The notes under the pieces are model-generated. The model was given only the letters and a program-made list of their open reading frames with translations. It was not told the origin of the DNA and made no database searches. A DNA stretch of 64,000 nucleotides, taken from positions 598,022-662,021 of the forward strand of contig NZ_ARWB01000001.1 in the NCBI RefSeq assembly GCF_000384475.1, written 5' to 3'. Positions 1-8,563 of the stretch are shown here, piece after piece (position 1 is the stretch's first letter; every line of letters begins with the position of its first letter). The position numbers and the translations under genes were made by a program. This DNA is from Methylopila sp. M107. Its GTDB lineage: Bacteria > Pseudomonadota > Alphaproteobacteria > Rhizobiales > Methylopilaceae.

Positions 1-1060
1 CGCCGGCGGCGTGGAAATGGTTCACGTCCGCCGCTCCGTTCGGGTAGATGCGGCAGAGCAGGGGGGTGGCGGCCGAGAGCCGGTCGAAATCGTCCCAGTT
101 CAGCGTGATGCCGGCCGCCTTCGCCATGGCGACCAGATGGATCGCGTGGTTGGTCGAGCCGCCTGTCGCGTTCAAGCCCACGATGCCGTTCACGAACGCC
201 TTCTCGTCGAGGATTTTTCCGATCGGCGCGTAGCCGTTGCCGGAGCGCGTGATGGCGAGCGCCTGATTAACCGCCGCCGTCGTCAGCGCGTCGCGCAATG
301 GCGTGTTGGGCGGCACGAAGCTCGCGCCGGGCAGATGGAGGCCCATGATCTCCATCAGCATCTGGTTCGAGTTCGCGGTGCCGTAGAATGTGCAGGTGCC
401 GGGCGAATGATAGCTCGCGGCCTCCGCCTCAAGGAGCTCGGCGCGGCCGATCTTCCCCTCCGCGTAGAGGCCGCGGATGCGCCCCTTCTCGTCGTTCGTC
501 ATGCCCGAATGCATCGGCCCCGAGGGCACGAACACCGCCGGCAGGTGCCCGAAGGCGAGCGCGCCGATGACGAGGCCTGGCACGATCTTGTCGCAGATGC
601 CGAGATAAAGGGCGGCGTCGAACATGTCGTGGGAGAGCGCGACCGCGGCCGACATGGCGATGACGTCGCGCGAGAACAGGGAAAGCTCCATGCCGAGCCG
701 GCCTTGCGTGACGCCGTCGCACATCGCCGGCACCCCGCCCGCGACCTGCGCCACGGCGCCCGCCTCGCGCGCCGCGGCGCGGATCAGGTCCGGAAACCGC
801 TCATAGGGCTGATGCGCCGAGAGCATGTCGTTATAGGCGGTGACGATCCCGATGTTCGGGACCACCTGGCCGCGCAACGCCGCCTTGTCGTCGGTCCCGC
901 AGCCCGCGAAGCCGTGGGCGAGGTTGCCGCAGGAGAGCGCGGCGCGGTGCGGCCCGTCGGCGGCGGCCTTCTCGATTCCGTCGAGATAGGCCGCGCGGGT
1001 CTCGCGCGAGCGGGCCACGATCGCGTTCGTGACGTCTGCGATGCGGGCGTCGAGGGTCAT
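1..1060 (-). CDS. edd: Phosphogluconate dehydratase, N-terminal part (gene runs off the left edge)
   Basis: Converts 6-phosphogluconate to 2-keto-3-deoxy-6-phosphogluconate, the first committed step of the Entner-Doudoroff pathway, in the cytoplasm. About 353 N-terminal residues of a family usually near 600 are visible. The IlvD/Edd fold is clear: [23 protein letters not shown] and CDKIVPG supply the conserved cysteines of the iron-sulfur cluster, followed by [13 protein letters not shown] and [10 protein letters not shown]. The ATG at 1060 lies a few bases after a GAGGAG-type ribosome site and gives the normal Edd N-terminus. It follows zwf and pgl on the same strand, so the three probably share transcription, although 167 bases with an inverted repeat separate it from pgl. 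The length from the start and the ED context favour Edd over dihydroxy-acid dehydratase. The 3' end is outside the window. Confidence 0.95.
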   Translation of the reverse strand, partial: MTLDARIADVTNAIVARSRETRAAYLDGIEKAAADGPHRAALSCGNLAHGFAGCGTDDKAALRGQVVPNIGIVTAYNDMLSAHQPYERFPDLIRAAAREAGAVAQVAGGVPAMCDGVTQGRLGMELSLFSRDVIAMSAAVALSHDMFDAALYLGICDKIVPGLVIGALAFGHLPAVFVPSGPMHSGMTNDEKGRIRGLYAEGKIGRAELLEAEAASYHSPGTCTFYGTANSNQMLMEIMGLHLPGASFVPPNTPLRDALTTAAVNQALAITRSGNGYAPIGKILDEKAFVNGIVGLNATGGSTNHAIHLVAMAKAAGITLNWDDFDRLSAATPLLCRIYPNGAADVNHFHAAG

Positions 1061-1105
1061 CGGGACGGCTCCTCGTTCTTGCGACGCCATGGGAGGCGCC
1101 GCCCT

Positions 1106-1223
1106 CTTGTCCCGGCCATGAGCCGGGACCCATAAACTCGGCTTTTGCAAGCAAACGCCGCGCCGTGGGCAATCTTAACGAGTCGTAGGCGCGTCTCGGT
1201 CCCGGCTCAAGGCCGGGACAAGC
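1106..1223. repeat. Dispersed inverted-repeat element, family A copy 1
   Basis: Two arms of about 25 bases (1106-1132 and 1199-1223), containing GTCCCGGCC and GCCGGGAC, face each other around about 66 bases. Each arm is itself palindromic, so the RNA could form a cruciform or two hairpins. The same arms recur at 37534-37654. It sits between pgl and edd and contains no gene. The layout resembles REP/BIME-type or small non-autonomous elements. Confidence 0.75.
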
Positions 1224-1227
1224 CGGC

Positions 1228-1938
1228 TCACGGCGCCCATACCACCTCGAGCGGAGAGGCGACGTTCCGGATCACGGCCCGGATCGGCATTGAGAGAGCG
1301 TCGCCGCCGCCGAGCGCCTCGTCCAGCACCTTCCGCTTTCCCTTGCCCTCGATATGCAGCGCGAGCTTCTTTGCCGCGAGCAGGACGGGGAGGGTGAGCG
1401 TGATGCGCGGCTCGATGGCGGCCGTCGCGCGCATCGGCAGGACGAGCGCCTTGCCGCCCGGGTCGGCGGCGTCCGCCAACCGGTCGCCGCCGGGGAAGAA
1501 CGAGGCGGTGTGGCCGTCGTCGCCCATGCCGAGCACGGCGACCGTCAGCGGGCGGGGAAGATCCGCGACCCGCTGCTGGATCTCCGACAGCGCGCCTTCG
1601 GGCGAATTGGCGTCGATGAAGAGCGGCACGAAGGCCGCGGACGCCGCGGCGTTGCGGATAAGGTGCTTCTTCACCAGCCGCGCATTGGAGCGCTCCTCGG
1701 ACTCCGGAACCCAGCGCTCGTCGACCAGCGTGACCGTCACGACGCTCCAGTCGAGCTCGGCGTCGGAGAGCGCGCGGAAGAACTGCTTCGGCGTGGTGCC
1801 GCCCGAGACCGCGAGCGTCGCCGTCCCGCCCGTCGCGATGTCGGCGCGCAGCGCGTCCGCGACCTCCGCCGCGAACGCCGCGGCCAGCGCCTCGCGGTCG
1901 GGGAACGCGCGGAAATCGATGGCGGGCTTCGTCACCAT
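1228..1938 (-). CDS. pgl: 6-phosphogluconolactonase
   Basis: Hydrolyses 6-phosphogluconolactone, the product of Zwf, to 6-phosphogluconate. The 236-residue length is normal for the DevB-type Pgl. Conserved features are AVSGGTTPKQFF near residue 45 (phosphate loop), VDERWVP near residue 73, SNARL, and GMGDDGHTASFFPG near residue 138, which carries the catalytic-site aspartate and histidine. The ATG at 1938 gives MVTKPAIDF; a GTG or upstream start is not needed. It lies between zwf (upstream, 289 bases away across a repeat element) and edd (downstream), the classic gene set for glucose entry into the Entner-Doudoroff route. Confidence 0.95.
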   Translation of the reverse strand: MVTKPAIDFRAFPDREALAAAFAAEVADALRADIATGGTATLAVSGGTTPKQFFRALSDAELDWSVVTVTLVDERWVPESEERSNARLVKKHLIRNAAASAAFVPLFIDANSPEGALSEIQQRVADLPRPLTVAVLGMGDDGHTASFFPGGDRLADAADPGGKALVLPMRATAAIEPRITLTLPVLLAAKKLALHIEGKGKRKVLDEALGGGDALSMPIRAVIRNVASPLEVVWAP

Positions 1939-2010
1939 GGGGCCCCGCCCGCGCCGGCCGCGTCTCGCATGAGCGGAGCGTCGGCCCTTATCACCGCCGG
2001 AGCAGAAGGC

Positions 2011-2195
2011 GCGGAACGTCGCCGCTCCCCTCTCCCGCCAAGGCGGGAGAGGGTAAGGGTGAGGGGCGTCAGCGCCAAGGTTTCAGGACAAGGCGCTCCC
2101 CAAGCGGACGGCCCCGCGTCGGAAACGTCCGCGCCACGCCCCCTCATCCTTACCTTCTCCCGCAAGCGGGAGAAGGGGGCGGCGGCGTCGCGCTT
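2011..2195. repeat. Dispersed inverted-repeat element, family B copy 1 (about 180 bp)
   Basis: Outer arms carry CTCTCCCGCC..GGCGGGAGAG with GGGTAAGGGTGAGGGG on the left and CCCCTCATCCTTACC with TTCTCCCGC..GCGGGAGAA on the right. The interior also matches the copy at 39709-39892 (for example CCCAAGCGGACG and GCGCCAC), so the whole unit, not just the arms, has been copied. A shorter copy is at 10421-10541. It lies in the zwf-pgl spacer. Confidence 0.8.
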
Positions 2196-2227
2196 CAGCG
2201 CGGGCCCGAACGTGATCGCCACGGTTC

Positions 2228-3709
2228 TCACGACGGGTCCTCGTGCCATGTGCGGCCGTCGCGCTCGATCAGCGCGATCGCGGTGGACGGGCCCCAGGTG
2301 CCGGCCGTGTACGGGTCCGGCACGCGGCCGAGCCGCGACCAGCTCTCGAGGATCGGGTCGGCCCAGATCCACGCCGCCTCGACCTCGTCGCGCCGCATGA
2401 ACAGCGCCTGGTTGCCGCGGATGACGTCCATCAGCAGGCGCTCATAGGCGTCCGGGTTCGGACCCTTGAAGGTGTCGGCGAAAGAGAGGTTCAGCGGAAC
2501 CTCGCGGAAGCGCATGCCGCCGGGGCCGGGGTCCTTGATCATCAGGTAGAGCTTCACGCCCTCGTCCGGCTGCAGGCGGATGACGAGGCGGTTCGGCGCG
2601 AGGAAGCCGCCGGCAGCGCCGAAGATCGACAGCGGCACCTCGCGGAACTGGATGACGATCTCCGACACCCGGCTCGGCAGCCGCTTCCCGGTCCTGAGAT
2701 AAAACGGCACGCCGGCCCAGCGCCAGGTCTGCACCTCCGCCTTCAGCGCCACGAAGGTTTCTGTCGACGAGGAGTCCGCGTTCGGCAGCTCGTCGATGTA
2801 GCCGGGGACCGACTTGCCGTCGATCGCGCCGGCCCTGTACTGGCCCCGCACCGAGAGCGCCCGCACATTGGTCTCGTCGATCGGCTTGAGGGCCCGCAGG
2901 ACCTTGAGCTTCTCGTCACGCAGCGCATTCGCCTCGAACTCGGAAGGGGGCTCCATCGCAACGAGGCAGAGCAGCTGCAGGATGTGGTTCTGGATCATGT
3001 CGCGCAGCGCGCCGGACGTGTCGTAATAGCCGCCGCGTCCCTCGACGCCGACCTTCTCGGCGACCGTGATCTGCACATGGTCGACATGGGCCGCGTCCCA
3101 CACCGGCTCGAACAGCACGTTGGCGAAGCGCAGCGCCATCAGGTTCTGCACCGTCTCCTTCCCGAGATAATGGTCGATCCGGTAGATCTGGTCTTCCGGA
3201 AGCACATCCGCCACTGCGGCGTTGATCTCCCGCGCGGAGGCGAGGTCCTTGCCGAGCGGCTTTTCGAGCACCACTCGGGTCTTCGGCGTCAGCAGCTGGT
3301 GCTTTGAAAGGCCATGCGTGATCGCGTCGAACAGGTCGGGCGAAGTTGCGAGATAGAAGGCGCGCACCCGGTCGAGGCCGTCCGCGATCAGTTTCTTGAG
3401 GTCGTCCCAGCCGTCGTCGCCGGTGGCGTCCACCGCGACGAAGTCGAGGCGGTCTAGGAAACGGGAGACGGTCTTCTTTTCGAGTTCGTCAGCCGGCACA
3501 TAGGTTTCGAGCGCCTTCTTGACGTCCGCGCGGAACTCCTTCCGGTCGAGGTGCGAGCGCGACACGCCGATGATCCGGCTCGGGTCGGTCATCTGCCCGT
3601 CCCGGTCGCGGAAGTAGAGCGACGGGAACAGCTTTCGGTGCGCGAGATCGCCCGTTCCGCCGAACACCACGAGATCGAACGGTTCGACGGCGACGATGCG
3701 GCTCGTCAT
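2228..3709 (-). CDS. zwf: Glucose-6-phosphate 1-dehydrogenase
   Basis: Oxidises glucose 6-phosphate to 6-phosphogluconolactone with NAD(P)+, feeding both the Entner-Doudoroff and pentose phosphate routes. At 493 residues it is full length. The N-terminal nucleotide-binding loop is [15 protein letters not shown] (residues 15-29). EKPLGKD and the active-site motif RIDHYLGKE (around residue 180, with the substrate-binding lysine and catalytic histidine region) follow, and the C-terminal domain has the usual [10 protein letters not shown] and DAYERLLMD motifs. The ATG at 3709 has AGGAG about 10 bases upstream. It is the first gene of the zwf-pgl-edd set, and a perfect palindrome at 3750-3765 just upstream suggests repressor control. 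Confidence 0.97.
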   Translation of the reverse strand: MTSRIVAVEPFDLVVFGGTGDLAHRKLFPSLYFRDRDGQMTDPSRIIGVSRSHLDRKEFRADVKKALETYVPADELEKKTVSRFLDRLDFVAVDATGDDGWDDLKKLIADGLDRVRAFYLATSPDLFDAITHGLSKHQLLTPKTRVVLEKPLGKDLASAREINAAVADVLPEDQIYRIDHYLGKETVQNLMALRFANVLFEPVWDAAHVDHVQITVAEKVGVEGRGGYYDTSGALRDMIQNHILQLLCLVAMEPPSEFEANALRDEKLKVLRALKPIDETNVRALSVRGQYRAGAIDGKSVPGYIDELPNADSSSTETFVALKAEVQTWRWAGVPFYLRTGKRLPSRVSEIVIQFREVPLSIFGAAGGFLAPNRLVIRLQPDEGVKLYLMIKDPGPGGMRFREVPLNLSFADTFKGPNPDAYERLLMDVIRGNQALFMRRDEVEAAWIWADPILESWSRLGRVPDPYTAGTWGPSTAIALIERDGRTWHEDPS

Positions 3710-3749
3710 CGGATGGCGGCTCCTGCGCTGGGATTCTGGAACTGGAGTT

Positions 3750-3765
3750 TTTCGCAGATGCGAAA
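3750..3765. promoter_or_regulatory. Perfect 16-bp palindrome ahead of zwf, probable operator
   Basis: TTTCGCA-GA-TGCGAAA is a perfect 7-bp inverted repeat with a 2-base centre, 41 bases upstream of the zwf start codon. Its position and symmetry fit binding of a dimeric sugar-responsive repressor. The cognate protein (for example an RpiR/HexR or LacI/GntR type) is not in the window, so the assignment to a family is inference. Confidence 0.5.
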
Positions 3766-3851
3766 TGATGGCGCGTGGGGCGGCGGTGTCAAACTAGTCG
3801 GCGTTAAAAGCGCGCGTGCCGCACAAGCGACGCCAGCGAAAACCAGATACT

Positions 3852-4145
3852 TCAGTACCCGAGTTCCTTCTGATGACGGAAGGCGACGAGGTAAACAGCG
3901 TCCTCGGCAGGCTCGTACCGGTATTGCGCCACATAGCCCGACGCGCCGAATGGTATAATCAGTTCACGGCGGTTGGAGCGCTCAGGCGTCGGCCTGCCGA
4001 TTTCGGACGTCGTTTCCAGAAGCAGAAGCGCCTGCTTGATCGTTCGAGCGGCCCGTTTCGCCGAGATTGGAGACTTCTCCACCAGAAACCGTTGACACCG
4101 ACGCAGGCCCCGCCGGCCGCTTTCGGTGAAGATCAATCGTGGCAC
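3852..4145 (-). CDS. Type II toxin, RelE/ParE superfamily
   Basis: A 97-residue basic protein with the ParE/RelE-type pattern: an N-terminal two-helix region rich in Arg and Lys (RRGLRRCQRFLVEKSPISA, KRAARTIKQALLLLE), then IGRPTPE, RELIIPFGASGYVAQYRY and a C-terminal VYLVAFRHQKELGY strand. Such proteins block gyrase or cleave mRNA at the ribosome; the sequence alone does not say which, but the E-L-I-I-P-F-G-x-S-G-Y-V-A-x-Y run is more like ParE. It starts inside the last 13 bases of the antitoxin gene, so the two are translationally coupled, antitoxin first. Local base composition is less GC-rich than its neighbours, consistent with mobile origin. Confidence 0.85.
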   Translation of the reverse strand: MPRLIFTESGRRGLRRCQRFLVEKSPISAKRAARTIKQALLLLETTSEIGRPTPERSNRRELIIPFGASGYVAQYRYEPAEDAVYLVAFRHQKELGY

Positions 4146-4405
4146 TCAGGCGGCTCTTTTTCGCCGTCGGTCCCCCATGTGTCGAGCCATTCGCAGACCT
4201 CGTCCAGCGTCAGATGAAGTCCAGTCTGCTTGTAATGCGCCCAAGACTCGTCGCCTTCCCTAAGGAAGTCCTCGCGAGCCTCAGCGTGGGTCACATACTG
4301 CTCGACCGCCTCGCGCATGATCCAATGCGCCGAGCGGCGGCGCTGGTCCGCTAGCTCTTTCACGCGAGACTTCAGTTCGTCGTCGAGCTTGATCGAGGTC
4401 GCCAT
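4133..4405 (-). CDS. CopG-type ribbon-helix-helix antitoxin
   Basis: A 90-residue acidic protein. Residues 1-45 (MATSIKLDDELKSRVKELA, then RRSAHWIMREAVEQYV) form a ribbon-helix-helix DNA-binding domain; the acidic C-terminal half (WAHYKQTGLHLTLDEVCEWLDTW) would wrap the toxin. The ATG at 4405 is preferred over the in-frame GTG at 4408. It overlaps the toxin by 13 bases. Autoregulation is expected: TCGATA direct repeats and a TATC-N4-GATA inverted repeat lie 10 to 35 bases upstream. The pair is an isolated two-gene module between zwf and an antiporter gene. Confidence 0.85.
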   Translation of the reverse strand: MATSIKLDDELKSRVKELADQRRRSAHWIMREAVEQYVTHAEAREDFLREGDESWAHYKQTGLHLTLDEVCEWLDTWGTDGEKEPPECHD

Positions 4406-4414
4406 CACCAGTCC

Positions 4415-4440
4415 TCGATAACAGGTACTATCTTTCGATA
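4415..4440. promoter_or_regulatory. Probable toxin-antitoxin operator/promoter
   Basis: AT-rich stretch directly upstream of the antitoxin start. TCGATA occurs at 4415-4420 and again at 4435-4440, exactly 20 bases (two helical turns) apart, and TATC-TTTC-GATA (4429-4440) is an inverted repeat. This spacing suits cooperative binding of ribbon-helix-helix dimers; that binding is inferred. Confidence 0.45.
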
Positions 4441-4481
4441 CTAAGCCTCAGGCGTCTCGCCGTCGAGGTTGCCCGCTCGGC

Positions 4482-6044
4482 TCACCCCGCCGCCAGCTCC
4501 GCCCAGTCGAGCTCTTCCTCGATCACGTGATAGGCGTCGTCGCCGATGACGGCGCTGCGGCGGAGCTCCAGCGCCTTGGCGCGGGCCGCGGCGATCGCCT
4601 TGTGGCGCTGCGGGCCAGCGGGCGTGCCGACCAACCGGTCCGTCCCCTCCGCCTGGTTCAGCTCGATCGCGGCGGAAAACTCCTTGCGCAGCAGCTTCGC
4701 GGCCAGGCTGTCGTCGTCGGCGATGGCTTCCAGCGACGCGCGATAGCCCTCGATCCGCGCGAGCCGCACCTCGCGTCCGACAGGATCGTCGTCCTTCAGC
4801 CCGAGCCATGCGATCAGCGGCGCGAGCGTAAGACCCTGGATCACGAGCGTGCCGAGCACCACCGTGAAGGCGCAGAGCAGGATCAGGTCGCGATGGGGAA
4901 ACGGCGCGCCGTCCGAGAGCGTCTCGGGCACCGCGAAGGCGGCCGCCAGCGTGACGATGCCGCGCATGCCGGCCCATGAGATCACCACGCCGCCCTGAAG
5001 GGTCGGCCGCGACATCGGCCGCGGCGGGTTGAAGCCGTGGCGGGCGATGCGCGCCCGGATCGCCTTGCCATAGGCCATGACCCAGGCGAAGCGCGCCAGG
5101 ATGACGATGGCGAGCACCACCAGCGCGATGCCGAGATAGGGGAGCGCGAGGTCGCCGAGCCGGCTCCAGATCGGCCCGAGCTGCAGGCCGATCAGCACGA
5201 AGGCGAAGGCGTTCAGCACGAACACCACCGTCTCCCACACCGCGAAGGTCGGCACGCGCATGCGCGCCGGCATCTGCTCGCCGCCGCGCCGCGAGATGGT
5301 GATGGCGTAGACCACCAGCGTCAGGATGCCGGAAAGGCCGATCGCCTCCGCCGCGATCCAGACCCCGAAGGTCAGGCTGAACTGCATGATGATCGAGGTC
5401 GAAGTATCGCCGAGTTGGGTCAGCGGCCGGGTCAGCCGGGCCGTGACGAACCCCGCCGCGACGCTGCCGAACACGGTGAGCAGGAACACCGGCGCGAAGG
5501 ACGAGAAGGTGAGGCCGCTGCCGCCGAGCGCAGCGAGGATCGCGAGCCGGTAGATCAGCAGGGCGCTGGCGTCGTTCAGCAGGCTCTCGCCCTCGAGGAT
5601 TTTGAGAATCCTGTGCGGCAGCTTCACCTGCCGGACGACCGCGGTCGCGGCCGCCGCGTCCGGCGGCGCGACGATGGCGCCGAGCGCGATCGCGACCGCC
5701 CAGGGCATGTCCGGAACGAGCCAGCGCGCCGTGAACGCGACCGCCGCCGTGGTCACGCCGACGGCCGCGATCACCAGTCCCGTCACCGGCAGCCAGTTGT
5801 CGCGAAGGTCCCTCAGCGAGGTGTCGAAGGCGGCGTCGACCAGGATGGGCGCCACGAACAGGGTCAGCGCCAGATGCGGGTCGAGCGTCCATTCCGGCGC
5901 GCCGGGCACCAAGGCGAGGCACGCGCCGCCGATCGCGAGGAAGGTCGGGTAGGGCGCCCCGATCCGCCGCGCGAAGGTCGCGAGCAAGGCGGCGCCCAGC
6001 AGCAGCGCGACGATCCATTCGAAGGTTTCCAAGGGGCGCTCCAT
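4482..6044 (-). CDS. Na+/H+ antiporter, CPA1 family
   Basis: Inner-membrane cation/proton exchanger for pH and Na+ homeostasis. With the start at ATG 6044 (MERPLETFEWIVALLL) it is 520 residues with about 12 hydrophobic segments. Diagnostic CPA1 features are APPDAAAATAVVRQVKLP (the acidic residue of the transport core), EGESLLNDASALL (the conserved ESLLND motif) and SWAGMRGIVTLAAAFAVP near residue 370. The last 90 residues are a charged cytoplasmic tail (REVRLARIEGYRASLEAI onwards). The ORF can be extended 26 residues upstream, but that extension is polar and antisense to the divergent gene's leader. No partner genes adjoin it, so it is a single-subunit transporter; the transported ion is not determinable here. 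Confidence 0.9.
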   Translation of the reverse strand: MERPLETFEWIVALLLGAALLATFARRIGAPYPTFLAIGGACLALVPGAPEWTLDPHLALTLFVAPILVDAAFDTSLRDLRDNWLPVTGLVIAAVGVTTAAVAFTARWLVPDMPWAVAIALGAIVAPPDAAAATAVVRQVKLPHRILKILEGESLLNDASALLIYRLAILAALGGSGLTFSSFAPVFLLTVFGSVAAGFVTARLTRPLTQLGDTSTSIIMQFSLTFGVWIAAEAIGLSGILTLVVYAITISRRGGEQMPARMRVPTFAVWETVVFVLNAFAFVLIGLQLGPIWSRLGDLALPYLGIALVVLAIVILARFAWVMAYGKAIRARIARHGFNPPRPMSRPTLQGGVVISWAGMRGIVTLAAAFAVPETLSDGAPFPHRDLILLCAFTVVLGTLVIQGLTLAPLIAWLGLKDDDPVGREVRLARIEGYRASLEAIADDDSLAAKLLRKEFSAAIELNQAEGTDRLVGTPAGPQRHKAIAAARAKALELRRSAVIGDDAYHVIEEELDWAELAAG

Positions 6045-6144
6045 GGACGTTGCGAGGCCGTCGCCGACCAATGTTGCGCAAGACTCGACGGCGAGTCCCG
6101 CGCTCGGGCATGACAGCATCATCCGCAGGCGGAAAGTCGAGCGA

Positions 6145-6657
6145 ATGTCGAAAGGGCCGGGGCCGCAATCGAAGCCGAAGCCGAAGCGAGGTCCGCGCCG
6201 TCGACGGACGATCCTTCGCGCGGCCCTCGCGGGCGCGGCCGTGGCCTGTGGCGGGCGCGTGCTCGCAGACGAAACCCGTGTCGTCAGCCCGTCCGGCTAC
6301 GCGCTGACCGTGACGGGCGGGCGGACCGCCGTCCTGGTCGGAACGGGTTTCCGGGTCGGCCTGCCGGACAGCGACAGGCGCCGCGATCCGGTGGAGATCG
6401 ACGTCGCTGTCGTCGACCCGCCGGCGCCGCCCGGCCTGTCGCGCTGCTCGTTCTGGAGCGCGTGGCCGCGCTGTGCGTGGTCGTGGGGAGAGGCTGGCGG
6501 TTCATCGGGCGCGCCCGTGACGCTCGAAATGTACGAGCAGATCGACGGCGGGCTTGTCCGCTACAGGCAGACCCGGCACGCCGACGGCGCCCGGCCGGTC
6601 TTCGAGGCGATCGAATGGCGGCGGTCGGGAGATCTTCGCGTCGAACGGCTCCGCTGA
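6145..6657 (+). CDS. Putative exported protein of unknown function
   Basis: From the ATG at 6145 (with GGAAAG about 9 bases upstream) the product is 170 residues. A very basic N-terminus (SKPKPKRGPRRRRT) is followed by a hydrophobic stretch, LRAALAGAAVACGG, and ADET, which looks like a signal peptide with cleavage near residue 41. The mature part is beta-rich (RVVSPSGYALTVTGGRTAVLV, VTLEMYEQIDGGLVRYRQTR) with a Trp/Cys-rich centre (CSFWSAWPRCAWSW). I do not recognise the family. It is divergent from the antiporter, whose start codon is 100 bases away, and its end nearly touches the convergent enoyl-CoA hydratase gene. An upstream in-frame start at 6043 is possible but would overlap the antiporter start. 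Confidence 0.6.
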   Translation: MSKGPGPQSKPKPKRGPRRRRTILRAALAGAAVACGGRVLADETRVVSPSGYALTVTGGRTAVLVGTGFRVGLPDSDRRRDPVEIDVAVVDPPAPPGLSRCSFWSAWPRCAWSWGEAGGSSGAPVTLEMYEQIDGGLVRYRQTRHADGARPVFEAIEWRRSGDLRVERLR

Positions 6658-6658
6658 C

Positions 6659-7453
6659 TCACCCCCTCCAGCTGAAGGCGGGCTTGCGCTTCTCCAGAAA
6701 GGCGCGCGCGCCTTCCTTCAGATCCTCGCCCGAGAACCCGCCGCGCCACAGCGCGTCGAGTTCGGCATGGGCGGCTGCGTCGTCCAGCGCGTCCACGGTG
6801 CGCTTGGAGACGGCGAGCGAATAGCGCGAGTTGGCCTCGATCTGGGCGACGACCGTCGCGACCTCCTCGTCGAGCCGCTCCGCCGGCACGACGCGGTCGA
6901 CGAGGCCGATCGCGAGCGCCTCCTCGGCCCCGATCAGCCGGCCGGTGAACAGCAGGTCCTTGGCGGCCGACCGCCCCACCGTCGAGACCAGCCTGCGCGT
7001 GCTGACCACCGGATAGGCGATGCCGAGCTTTGCGGGCGTCACGCCGAAGCGCGTGCCTTCCGCCGCAATCCGGATGTCCGAGGCGAGCGCGATCTGGCAG
7101 CCGCCGCCGACGCAGGCGCCCTCGATCGCCGCGATCGTGGGTTTTGCGATCCCGGCCACCGCCTCCTCGCCGTCGCGCACCGCATTGGCGAAGGCGTCGC
7201 GGCGCTCCTCGTCCGCGGTGGTGAGCGCGACGAACTCGCCGATGTCGGCGCCGGCGCAGAACACGCCGCCCGCGCCCCGCACCGTCACGACCGCGATCTC
7301 GGGATCGGCCGCGATCTCGGCCGCCACGCCCTGGAAGGCGAGCCAGGCGGCCTCGTTCAGCGCGTTCTTCTTCTCCGGCCGGTCGATCAGCAGGGTCGCG
7401 CGCGCGCCGTCGCGCAGGAGACGGACGGAAGCGGCGGCGGTCGGCTCGGTCAT
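6659..7453 (-). CDS. Enoyl-CoA hydratase/isomerase family protein
   Basis: Crotonase-fold enzyme of about 264 residues, expected to act on an acyl-CoA ester. The oxyanion-hole segments are visible: [15 protein letters not shown] (residues 60-74) and [21 protein letters not shown] (about residue 103-123), the latter followed by a [16 protein letters not shown] segment that holds the catalytic region. The conventional enoyl-CoA hydratase glutamate positions are not fully matched, so isomerase or other crotonase activity is possible and the substrate is unknown. ATG 7453 ([10 protein letters not shown]) has GAGAG just upstream and is preferred to the in-frame start at 7486. It stands alone, convergent with the exported protein gene and divergent from wrbA. 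Confidence 0.88.
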   Translation of the reverse strand: MTEPTAAASVRLLRDGARATLLIDRPEKKNALNEAAWLAFQGVAAEIAADPEIAVVTVRGAGGVFCAGADIGEFVALTTADEERRDAFANAVRDGEEAVAGIAKPTIAAIEGACVGGGCQIALASDIRIAAEGTRFGVTPAKLGIAYPVVSTRRLVSTVGRSAAKDLLFTGRLIGAEEALAIGLVDRVVPAERLDEEVATVVAQIEANSRYSLAVSKRTVDALDDAAAHAELDALWRGGFSGEDLKEGARAFLEKRKPAFSWRG

Positions 7454-7667
7454 GGCGCTCTCAGGCTTGGGGAACGCGGCAGCCATAGCATCGATCGCAG
7501 AGGCGACCCAAGACTGCGGTGTCGCAATCGAGGCCGGTCACGTCGTTGCGTTCGTGCAATCGAATGATCGCGGCGCGCGCCTTGCCGGACCGGCGTCCGC
7601 GACGCACCTTCCCCCGCGACGACAGACCCCAATCCGCCCGGATGGGCGACGAGACGAGGAGGCCGAG

Positions 7668-8267
7668 ATGGCCAAAATTTTGGTGCTCTACTACTCGACC
7701 TACGGCCATATCGAGACGATGGCGAACGCCGTTGCGGACGGCGCGCGCGAGGCGGGCGCCGAGGTCGTCGTGAAGCGCGTGCCCGAGACGGTTCCGGAGG
7801 AGGTCGCCCGCCAGAGCCACTTCAAGCTCGACCAGTCCGCGCCGGTCGCGACCGTGGACGAGCTTCCCGGCTACGACGCCATCATCTTCGGCGCGCCGAC
7901 GCGCTTCGGCACCGTCGCGTCGCAGATGCGCGCCTTCATCGACCAGACCGGGGGCCTGTGGTTCGCCGGCAAGCTCGTCGGCAAGGTCGGCTCGGTGTTC
8001 ACCTCGTCAGCGACGCAGCATGGCGGGCAGGAATCGACCATTCTGGGCTTCCTGCCGACGCTGCTGCATCACGGCATGGTGGTGGTCGGGCTTCCTTACG
8101 CCTTCGCCGGCCAGATGAACATGGACGAGATCACCGGCGGCTCGCCCTACGGCGCTTCGACGCTCGCCAAGGGCGACGGCTCCCGCCAGCCCAGCGAGAA
8201 CGAGCTCGCCGGCGCGCGCTTCCAGGGCAAGCATGTGGCGGAGATCGCGGCGAAGCTCGCTGGGTGA
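7668..8267 (+). CDS. wrbA: NAD(P)H:quinone oxidoreductase, WrbA type
   Basis: Flavodoxin-like FMN enzyme that reduces quinones by two electrons and protects against redox cycling. The 199-residue product starts at the ATG at 7668 behind a strong GAGGAGG site. [19 protein letters not shown] is the FMN-phosphate loop, [25 protein letters not shown] the second flavin-contacting loop, and [13 protein letters not shown] the third, all characteristic of Wrb[20 protein letters not shown] near the C-terminus is the family's usual closing segment. It is monocistronic: a repeat-filled spacer follows. No EcfG-type promoter was seen upstream although WrbA is often stress-induced. Confidence 0.95.
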   Translation: MAKILVLYYSTYGHIETMANAVADGAREAGAEVVVKRVPETVPEEVARQSHFKLDQSAPVATVDELPGYDAIIFGAPTRFGTVASQMRAFIDQTGGLWFAGKLVGKVGSVFTSSATQHGGQESTILGFLPTLLHHGMVVVGLPYAFAGQMNMDEITGGSPYGASTLAKGDGSRQPSENELAGARFQGKHVAEIAAKLAG

Positions 8268-8277
8268 GCTGACGGGC

Positions 8278-8550
8278 GTCATTCCGGACGGCCTCCGGCC
8301 GATCCGGGATCGTCCTCAGGTCTATCGGAGCATTTTCGTTTCAGGCGGGTCACCTCAACCGTCATGCCCGAGCTTGTCTCGGGCATCCACGACTTGATCG
8401 TGGAACTCTACGTTCCCAGCAAGTCGTGGATACCCGGCTCCGCCGGGCATGACGACTTTGCTGCGTCGGTCTCAAGCGAACTTGCTGCAAGTTCTGACGC
8501 TTCGCCGGAGGACGATCCCGGCTCTTCGCTTCGCTGCGGCCGGGATGACG
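8278..8550. repeat. Large inverted repeat (family C) enclosing another repeat
   Basis: Arms 8278-8320 and 8505-8550 are complementary (GATCCGGGATCGTCCTC against GAGGACGATCCCGG, with GTCATTCCGG at the outer end matching CGGGATGAC). They enclose the separate family D element at 8361-8453, giving a nested structure. The 296-base spacer between wrbA and the monooxygenase gene consists almost wholly of this. Confidence 0.65.
8361..8453. repeat. Dispersed inverted-repeat element, family D copy 1
   Basis: Starts GTCATGCCCG and ends CGGGCATGAC, with internal complementary ATCCACGACTT and AAGTCGTGGAT. A second copy with the same ends lies at 59650-59741. It contains no gene and lies between two convergent genes. 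Confidence 0.8.
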
Positions 8551-8563
8551 CCGTGAGAGGCGC

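Noticed and set aside
4-1060. ilvD (dihydroxy-acid dehydratase) instead of edd
   Set aside because: Motif order, the N-terminus and the zwf-pgl neighbourhood fit phosphogluconate dehydratase better.
8278-8550. CRISPR array or tandem repeat
   Set aside because: The repeats are inverted, few and without regular spacers.
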